Shown here: positions 20,790-25,652 of the stretch, in pieces | Position numbering within the stretch: position 1 is the stretch's first letter | Layout of the letters: each line of letters starts with the position of its first letter | Notes under the pieces: generated by a model | What the model saw: only the letters and a program-made list of their open reading frames with translations | Databases searched by the model: none | What the model was told of the DNA's origin: nothing | Source: Thaumarchaeota archaeon S13 | GTDB taxonomy: Archaea > Thermoproteota > Nitrososphaeria > Nitrososphaerales > Nitrosopumilaceae | Direction of reading: 5' to 3' | Length of the DNA: 25,652 nucleotides | Assembly: GCA_003724275.1 (NCBI GenBank) | Contig: RHFA01000126.1 | Coordinates: 1-25,652, forward strand | Program-made: the position numbers and the translations under genes

Positions 20790-20814
20790 GCGCCGCGCGC
20801 GCGGGCCGCGATGC

Positions 20815-20824
20815 GATATTAACC
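20815..20824 (-). promoter_or_regulatory. TATA box for aIF6
   Basis: GGTTAATATC on the minus strand, about 30 nt before GTG 20789. Confidence 0.55.
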
Positions 20825-20897
20825 TAGGGCCGCCTCCCGCAAAAACGGCGTTATAGTGGCCGCTCTCGGGCCGTTAGTCGGCCCTAAATTTGTCTAG

Positions 20898-20907
20898 CTT
20901 TAAATAA
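20898..20907 (+). promoter_or_regulatory. TATA box for the ferredoxin gene
   Basis: CTTTAAATAA, about 27 nt before ATG 20930; one of the most AT-rich boxes in the window, consistent with strong expression. Confidence 0.65.
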
Positions 20908-20929
20908 TGACCCCCGGGGGGCGCGCGTC

Positions 20930-21463
20930 ATGCCGATCGCGGAGAACTTTCCAGAGGGCCTCAAGCCCACGGGAAAGATCATGCACTCGGACGGGGAGAA
21001 CTTCCACTTTATGTGGGGACCCGGAAGGGGCGACGCGGAGGCGTTCTCAAACGACGAGGTAAAGGCCGCATACAAGGCACGCGGCGAAAAGCAGGTACCG
21101 CTCGGCGTGAGCGGCACGATGGTCGCAGTAGACTGGGACTCGTGCGTGGCCGACGGCGCCTGCATCGAGGCGTGCCCCGTGCAGGTCTTCCAGTGGTACA
21201 GGACTGAGAAGGACATCCCGGCCGAAAAGGTCTCCGGCGAGACCTTTGAGGGGACGGGCAGCTCTGAAAAGGAGGAGCGCAAGGACTACACCGACAAGGC
21301 GGATCCCATCAGGGAGCACGACTGCATATGGTGCATGGCCTGCGTCTCAGTCTGCCCGCCCGAGGCCATAAAGGTGGACCAGTCCAACCTCGAGCACCAC
21401 GAAAAGGCAGCGGGCACATACACAAAGCTCGAGGCCGGTGAGAACCCCCACGCGCACGACTAG
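20930..21463 (+). CDS. Dicluster ferredoxin, Sulfolobus-type long form
   Basis: This 177-residue soluble electron carrier aligns by eye with the zinc-containing archaeal ferredoxins. The first cluster box is CVADGACIEACPV (Cys72, Asp75, Cys78, Cys82), with Asp at the second ligand position, typical of a [3Fe-4S] centre. The second is CIWCMACVSVCPPEA, a [4Fe-4S] motif, after a conserved KADP. The N-terminal extension carries His19 and His26, but the third zinc-ligand position of Sulfolobus ferredoxin (GIHG) reads GVSG here. A ~25-residue charged insertion lies between the cluster boxes, and the C-terminus is extended. It likely serves 2-oxoacid oxidoreductases and other ferredoxin enzymes. Confidence 0.92.
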   Translation: MPIAENFPEGLKPTGKIMHSDGENFHFMWGPGRGDAEAFSNDEVKAAYKARGEKQVPLGVSGTMVAVDWDSCVADGACIEACPVQVFQWYRTEKDIPAEKVSGETFEGTGSSEKEERKDYTDKADPIREHDCIWCMACVSVCPPEAIKVDQSNLEHHEKAAGTYTKLEAGENPHAHD

Positions 21464-21466
21464 CCG

Positions 21467-21502
21467 GCCCCGCTTGGGGCTGCGCATATTTTGGACATTT
21501 TC
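21467..21502 (+). terminator. Hairpin plus T-rich tract after the ferredoxin gene
   Basis: GCCCC-GCTT-GGGGC directly after the stop can form a 5-bp hairpin. It is followed by ATATTTTGGACATTTTC, the most T-rich stretch nearby. This resembles an archaeal termination region. Confidence 0.4.
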
Positions 21503-21524
21503 GCGGGGGCGGCGCCGCGCAACA

Positions 21525-21533
21525 GATTTTAGG
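21525..21533 (+). promoter_or_regulatory. TATA-like element for tRNA-Ser
   Basis: GATTTTAGG, about 27 nt upstream of the tRNA 5' end. Confidence 0.45.
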
Positions 21534-21555
21534 GGCAGCGGCCCGCGCGCGCGGC

Positions 21556-21638
21556 GCAGAGGTCGCCTAGCCCGGTAGGGCGCGGGCCTTGAGAGCCTGT
21601 GTGCCTAGCACGCGGGGGTTCAAATCCCCCTCTCTGCG
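21556..21638 (+). tRNA. tRNA-Ser (UGA)
   Basis: This is a class II tRNA of 83 nt without intron. The acceptor stem is GCAGAGG/TCTCTGC with discriminator G, as expected for archaeal tRNA-Ser. The D-arm is GCCT...GGGC. The anticodon stem CGGGC/GCCTG encloses CTTGAGA, giving anticodon TGA. The long variable arm TGTGC-CTA-GCACG precedes the T-arm GGGGG-TTCAAAT-CCCCC. CCA is not encoded. It ends 1 nt from the convergent rfcS stop. Confidence 0.93.
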
Positions 21639-21639
21639 C

Positions 21640-22602
21640 CTATTCCCTCGCGCCGATCGCGCCGAGCTCGTAGAGCATGGCCGAGAGCTGTATCTCGGGG
21701 CTCGCGCCGACGAGTATGCGATAGTCATACTCGGAGATCGCCCTGACGAGCTCCTCGGCCCGTGGCGGGCCTGCCCTGTTGACTGCGGCGTTGATCCCGC
21801 GCAGTATGTCGGCGCCAGAGAGGCCGTTCACGCGAAGCATCTCGATGACGCGCTCTCGCGCCTTTGCCACCTTGCCCGAGAGGGCCATCTTGAGGACATC
21901 GTCGAGCTGTGACTCGGCCGTGAGGCCTGCTGCGGTCCGGGCGTTCTCGGCTGTGATGCCGCCGGGAAGCGCGGCTGCGACCTGCATCATGTTTACGGAG
22001 TGGCGCAGGTCCCCGCCGGACGCCTCTAGTATAGCCTCGAGGCCGCCGGCGGCGGACTTTGCTCCCTCTTTTTTTGCAATGTGGGCGAGGCGCGCCTTGA
22101 TCGCCTTTTCGGGAACTGCCGTAAACCTAAACACGGCGCACCTGCTCTGTATGGGCTCTATGATCCGCGAGAGGTTGTTTGCTATTATGATAAAGCGGCA
22201 GTGGCGAGCCGTGTCCTCGATGATGCGGCGCAGCGCAGTCTGCGCGTCTGATGTCATCTCGTCGGCCTCGTCGAGTATGATGACTCGAAACGGCACGCCG
22301 CCCATGCCGGCGTACCGCGAGAACGTCTTTACGCGCTCGCGGACCATCGCGATGCCGCGCTCGTCTGACGCGTTTAGCTCCAGGGCGTGGTCGCGCCAGG
22401 CGTCGCCGAGGACCCTCCTGCACAGGCACATCGCCGCCGTCGTCTTGCCCGTGCCCGGCGAGCCGGCGAGGAGGAGGTGCGGCATCTCGGCTGGCCGCGC
22501 CGCGAGGGCCTCGAGGCTCCCGACGATCTCGGCCTGGCCGGCGATCTCGCCGAGCTCGCGCGGCCGGTGCTTTTCGACCCACATCACGCCGTCGGCTGCC
22601 AT
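21640..22602 (-). CDS. rfcS: Replication factor C small subunit (clamp loader)
   Basis: RfcS forms the AAA+ clamp-loader ring that opens PCNA at primer ends. From ATG 22602 it has 320 residues. It opens with WVEKHRPRELGEIAGQ, followed by Walker A (GSPGTGKTT), LNASDERGI, Walker B (VIILDEADEMT), the sensor region RFIIIANNLSRI, and the SRC arginine finger (PIQSRC). The C-terminal helical collar follows. An upstream in-frame ATG at 22623 is rejected because the TATA box is only ~8 nt before it but ~29 nt before 22602, which fits a leaderless transcript. It is divergent from gins23-mcm. Confidence 0.95.
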   Translation of the reverse strand: MAADGVMWVEKHRPRELGEIAGQAEIVGSLEALAARPAEMPHLLLAGSPGTGKTTAAMCLCRRVLGDAWRDHALELNASDERGIAMVRERVKTFSRYAGMGGVPFRVIILDEADEMTSDAQTALRRIIEDTARHCRFIIIANNLSRIIEPIQSRCAVFRFTAVPEKAIKARLAHIAKKEGAKSAAGGLEAILEASGGDLRHSVNMMQVAAALPGGITAENARTAAGLTAESQLDDVLKMALSGKVAKARERVIEMLRVNGLSGADILRGINAAVNRAGPPRAEELVRAISEYDYRILVGASPEIQLSAMLYELGAIGARE

Positions 22603-22626
22603 TTCAGGCGTGGGCGCCGCCATGAC

Positions 22627-22636
22627 TATTTATAAA
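22627..22636. promoter_or_regulatory. Palindromic TATA box shared by rfcS and gins23-mcm
   Basis: ATTTATAAAC contains the perfect palindrome TTTATAAA. It lies 29 nt from the rfcS ATG at 22602 on the minus strand. On the plus strand the predicted start site (~22657) is about 48 nt upstream of gins23. No other TATA-like element precedes gins23. Confidence 0.6.
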
Positions 22637-22658
22637 CCAGTGCCGCCGCATCAAGGTC

Positions 22659-22712
22659 ATGACGCGCAGGCGACACCCTGGCGCGCGCGTGGGGGCGCGC
22701 GGCGATGGCTGA
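22659..22712 (+). other. Possible upstream ORF in the gins23 leader (17 aa)
   Basis: ATG 22659 sits exactly where a plus-strand transcript from the shared TATA box would begin. It opens a 17-codon Arg-rich frame (MTRRRHPGARVGARGDG) whose TGA overlaps the gins23 start region by 8 nt in another frame. It may couple translation to gins23 or be chance. Confidence 0.25.
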
Positions 22713-23232
22713 GGCGGCCAGGATATCCTCGGCCCAAAAGGCCGGCAGGGCGGGGTATGACCTCGAGGACGTAAAGGTGACGTTTACGGCCGACATATCC
22801 ACGTCAGTCTCGGGAACCGACGTCTCGGGCAGGGAGGGCGACGTGCTAAACCTTCCGCGCTGGGTCGCGCGGGCCCTCGAGGAGGGGGGCCACGCCAGGG
22901 TCGACGAGCCGAGCATGGAGCCCGAGCTAAAGCAGGCGATCTCAAAGGAGAACGGCCTGGACGACTACCAGCTAGCCAGCCTTGATGACCACTTTTACGT
23001 GCGCGTGCAGGCCCACCTCGAGCGCGCGCCGCAGCAAAAGCGCGAGGAGCTCGGCAGCATGCTCAACTCGCTGGTCCGAAGCCGCGTCTCAAAGATAGCG
23101 CGCCTCGTCATATCGTCCAAGCTGAGCGCGACCAACGCCGAAAAGCTCACGATAGAGGAGCGCAGCCTGTACGAGCAGATGAGGGCATCGCACGACGAGT
23201 TTGTGGCGCACGCCACGGGAGGGGCGGCATGA
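22705..23232 (+). CDS. gins23: GINS complex subunit (Gins23-type)
   Basis: This 175-residue protein fits a subunit of the GINS complex, which with MCM and Cdc45/RecJ forms the replicative CMG helicase. An N-terminal small beta domain (~20-65, with DVLNLPRWVARALEEGGHARV) is followed by a helical domain (~75-170, with LASLDDHFYVRVQAHLER, SRVSKIARLVIS and LTIEERSLYEQM). The order B-then-A is that of Gins23 (Psf2/Psf3 type) rather than Gins51. Its stop overlaps the mcm start (ATGA), and gins23-mcm pairing is common in archaea. Identification rests on domain order, motifs and context rather than high similarity. Confidence 0.78.
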   Translation: MAEAARISSAQKAGRAGYDLEDVKVTFTADISTSVSGTDVSGREGDVLNLPRWVARALEEGGHARVDEPSMEPELKQAISKENGLDDYQLASLDDHFYVRVQAHLERAPQQKREELGSMLNSLVRSRVSKIARLVISSKLSATNAEKLTIEERSLYEQMRASHDEFVAHATGGAA

Positions 23233-25445
23233 GCGAGCAGGTTCCCCCAGAGCCAGAGGCCGGCGGCGCCGTCGAGGCCAAGGCCGAGGCCGGCGCGTCG
23301 CCTACGGTCGCAGCGCTGACGGACATGGCAAGGACCCTCCTCCTCACGCACCGCGACGGCGAAGGCAGGCTCTCCTATGTCATGCAGATAGACGAGATGC
23401 CCTCAAAGAACGCAGTCTATGCGGTCATAGACTATAACGACCTTGTGACCGAGGGCGGCGAGATTGCGCGCGCGTTCAACGAGAGCGCCGACGTTGCCCT
23501 CGAGGCGTTCGCCACGGCGATAACTGACATTCTCGCCATAAAGTTTCGCGACTATGCGGGGAGGCGCAAGCGCGACATACGCGCGCGCATTGTCAACTAT
23601 CCAATGCACCGCAGCCTGCGCAAGATAAACTCCGAGGTGATAGGCAAGATGACGAGCGTGTCCGGCATGGTCGTGCGCGCGTCAGAGGTAAAGCCGCACG
23701 CGCAAGAGGTGACCTACACGTGCCCCGATGGCCACCCCAACAGGGTTGTCCTCCTAAAGGGCATGAGCGTCGCGCCGCCGCCAAAGTGCGCGTTCCCAAA
23801 GTGCGACCACCGCGACCTCGAGGTCGACGAGGCCCAGAGCAGGTTTGTCGACTTTCAGAGCATGCGGCTGCAGGACCTCCCCGAGGACATACCGCCGGGC
23901 GGCATGCCCGAGTACATTGACGTCAACGTAAAGCAGGACCTGGTGGACAACGCGCGGCCGGGCGACCGCATCGTCCTCACGGGGATCGTCCGCATAGAGC
24001 AAGAGCGCGTCACGGGCGTGCCGCAGGGCAAGAGCGGCCTCTACAGGTTCATCATGGACAGCAACAGCGTCGAGTTTCTCGGCGGGCGCGGCTCAAAGAT
24101 ATCCAGGACGACCGAGCGCGAGGCCGTCTCGCCCGAGGAGGAGCGCGAGATACAGCTCCTCGCGCGCGCGCCGGACACGTACGACCGCCTCATCCAGTCG
24201 TTTGCGCCCAACATCATGGGCCACGAGATCATAAAGGAGGCCATACTGCTCCTCATAGTCGGGGCCCTCGAGAGGCGCCTGCCTGATGGCGGCAAGATAC
24301 GCGGGGACATCAACGTCTTTCTCGTCGGGGATCCGGGCACGGCAAAGAGCGCAATGCTCAAGTTCTGCTCCAGGATAGCGCCCAGGGGCCTCTACACGTC
24401 GGGCCGCGGCTCTACGGCCGCGGGCCTGACGGCGGCAGTCATCCGCGACACGCGCACGGGCATGATGATGCTAGAGGCCGGCGCCGTCGTGCTCGGCGAC
24501 CAGGGCCTAGTCTGCATTGACGAGTTTGACAAGATGAAGCCCGAGGACAGCAGCGCGCTCCACGAGGTCATGGAGCAGCAGTCAGTCAGCGTCGCAAAGG
24601 GCGGCATCGTCGCCACGCTCAACGCGCGCTCGTCGATACTCGCGGCGGCAAACCCAATGTACGGCAAGTACGACCCCTACAAGAACCTCAACGAGAACGT
24701 AAACCTGCCGATACCGCTGCTCACGCGCTTTGACCTGATATTCGCCGTGCGCGACAAGCCCTCAAAGGAGCGCGACAGGGAGATGGCCAGCCACATCATA
24801 AACCTCCACACGCCCGGGGGCGTCTCGGCAAAGTCCCTCATAGACCCCGACATGCTCACAAAGTACCTCGCCTATGCAAAGCACGGGGATCCGCAGCTCA
24901 CCGAGGAGGCAAAGGACAAGATCATCGAGTACTATCTAAAGATGAGGCACGTAGAGTCCGAGGACATGATAACTGTCACGCCGCGCCAGCTGGAGGGCCT
25001 CGTGCGGCTCGCGATGGCCCGAGCTCGCCTGCTGATGAGGACGCGCGTCGAGGTCGAGGACGCCGAGCGCGCGATATACCTCGTGCAGGCGATGCTCCAG
25101 GACGTCGGCGTCGACGTCAACACGGGCAAGGTAGACATGGGCGTCCTGCAGGGCAAGCCGCGCAGCGAGATGGGCAAGCTGCAGCTCTTCATGGACATAC
25201 TAAAGTCGCTAGAGGGCACGCCAAAGGAGCCCGTCGAGGAAAAGCGCCTCGTCGAGGAGCTCCTCAAGTCCACAAAGTTTGACGAGGAGGAGGCGCGCAA
25301 GTACGTCGCAAAGCTGCAGCGTGCTCGTCTCGGCGCCGACTGCAAGCGGCAAGACGCTCATCGCGATGCTGGCGATCATGGCATGTATATCTCGCGGGGC
25401 CGGCAAGGCTATATACCTCAGCCCGCTGCGCGCGCTCGCCTCTGA
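23229..25445 (+). CDS. mcm: MCM replicative DNA helicase, C-terminus disrupted
   Basis: The ATPase ring of the archaeal replicative helicase. Residues 1-~300 form the N-terminal domain, with a zinc site from TCPDGH and KCAFPKC. The AAA+ core has Walker A GDPGTAKS, the STAAGLTAAV hairpin region, Walker B CIDEFDKM, sensor ILAAANPMYGKY and the arginine finger LLTRFD. A C-terminal winged helix begins (KLQLFMDILKSLEG...EEARKYVAKLQ). At about residue 697 (25315-25321) the family sequence stops. The last ~41 codons are an out-of-frame reading of the helicase gene downstream, so the annotated end is not native. The MCM core is complete; the end of the winged helix is missing. Confidence 0.93.
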   Translation: MSEQVPPEPEAGGAVEAKAEAGASPTVAALTDMARTLLLTHRDGEGRLSYVMQIDEMPSKNAVYAVIDYNDLVTEGGEIARAFNESADVALEAFATAITDILAIKFRDYAGRRKRDIRARIVNYPMHRSLRKINSEVIGKMTSVSGMVVRASEVKPHAQEVTYTCPDGHPNRVVLLKGMSVAPPPKCAFPKCDHRDLEVDEAQSRFVDFQSMRLQDLPEDIPPGGMPEYIDVNVKQDLVDNARPGDRIVLTGIVRIEQERVTGVPQGKSGLYRFIMDSNSVEFLGGRGSKISRTTEREAVSPEEEREIQLLARAPDTYDRLIQSFAPNIMGHEIIKEAILLLIVGALERRLPDGGKIRGDINVFLVGDPGTAKSAMLKFCSRIAPRGLYTSGRGSTAAGLTAAVIRDTRTGMMMLEAGAVVLGDQGLVCIDEFDKMKPEDSSALHEVMEQQSVSVAKGGIVATLNARSSILAAANPMYGKYDPYKNLNENVNLPIPLLTRFDLIFAVRDKPSKERDREMASHIINLHTPGGVSAKSLIDPDMLTKYLAYAKHGDPQLTEEAKDKIIEYYLKMRHVESEDMITVTPRQLEGLVRLAMARARLLMRTRVEVEDAERAIYLVQAMLQDVGVDVNTGKVDMGVLQGKPRSEMGKLQLFMDILKSLEGTPKEPVEEKRLVEELLKSTKFDEEEARKYVAKLQRARLGADCKRQDAHRDAGDHGMYISRGRQGYIPQPAARARL

Positions 25446-25652
25446 AAAGCGCGCCGAGTTTGGCGAGCTCGCCGGCGGCGGCGTGGGCGGCGTGCGGCCC
25501 ACGGTCGCCGTGTCCACGGGCGACTATGACGCCAGGGAGGCGGCCCTAGAGGCCGCCGACATTATCGTGCTCACCAACGAGCGCATGGACTCGCTCATGC
25601 GCCACAGGCCGGCGTGGATGTCGCGCGTCGGCCTGGTCATATCCGACGAGAT
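25321..25652 (+). CDS. Hel308/Ski2-like DNA helicase, missing N-terminus and running off window
   Basis: A frame +1 relative to mcm encodes a superfamily 2 helicase from GTG 25321 to the window edge. Motif I is SAPTASGKT (residues 4-12), motif Ia YLSPLRALASEK, then VAVSTGDYD, IIVLTNERMDSLMRH, and GLVISDE, the start of the DExH box. This is the Hel308-type pattern, an enzyme unwinding stalled forks, and such a gene follows mcm in relatives. About 40 residues before motif I, including the Q-motif region, should exist but are absent, because the frame meets mcm sequence directly. The GTG is simply the first codon after the junction. It is likely a 5'-truncated gene, or an assembly error. Confidence 0.82.
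   Translation, partial: MLVSAPTASGKTLIAMLAIMACISRGAGKAIYLSPLRALASEKRAEFGELAGGGVGGVRPTVAVSTGDYDAREAALEAADIIVLTNERMDSLMRHRPAWMSRVGLVISDE

Noticed and set aside
22603..22623. rfcS start at ATG 22623
   Set aside because: The TATA box would be only about 8 nt upstream; the next ATG at 22602 has proper spacing.

Overview
The window is archaeal and almost certainly from Thaumarchaeota (Nitrososphaerota). It encodes an archaeal/eukaryotic-type replication set (RFC small subunit, a GINS subunit, MCM), aIF6, ribosomal protein L40e, a geranylgeranyl reductase for ether lipids, a Sulfolobus-type long ferredoxin and several small zinc-finger proteins. Genes are dense, overlap heavily and are mostly preceded by a TATA box about 25-30 nt before the start codon, which implies leaderless mRNAs. 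Base composition is strongly GC-rich, unlike free-living marine Nitrosopumilus. A Cenarchaeum-like or sponge-symbiont lineage is a reasonable guess but is inference only.

Layout. 1-1430: a leftward membrane protein cut by the window edge, two small C2H2 zinc-finger genes and a rightward gene of unknown function. 1482-4706: a 3-hydroxyisobutyrate dehydrogenase-family oxidoreductase, a DUF99 protein behind a tiny membrane protein, a small zinc-ribbon protein and a geranylgeranyl reductase. 4690-7665: a 991-residue secreted helical protein. 7770-10223: an overlapping Rieske - nadE - cysS operon. 10228-12994: tRNA-Val(CAC) with a noncanonical intron, L40e, sucD/sucC and a small conserved gene. 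13053-16925: a repeat-rich coiled-coil gene directly downstream of ileS. 17020-18139: overlapping family-4 uracil-DNA glycosylase and 3-methyladenine glycosylase. 18131-21463: a DedA/VTT membrane protein, hisS, aIF6 and a ferredoxin. 21556-25652: tRNA-Ser(UGA), rfcS, and a divergent gins23 - mcm operon running into a Hel308-like helicase.

The genes are mainly core information processing (three aminoacyl-tRNA synthetases, two tRNAs, aIF6, L40e, replication), base-excision repair and central metabolism (succinyl-CoA ligase, NAD synthesis, electron carriers). I see no CRISPR array, insertion sequence, prophage or rRNA.

The most notable points are: (1) the mcm C-terminus runs out of frame into a helicase gene that lacks its own N-terminus, suggesting a deletion or an assembly chimera at about 25315-25321; (2) tRNA-Val has a 24-nt intron in the variable loop with a recognisable bulge-helix-bulge; (3) the coiled-coil reading frame is open all the way back to the ileS stop codon, in the same frame; (4) rfcS and gins23-mcm share one palindromic TATA box.
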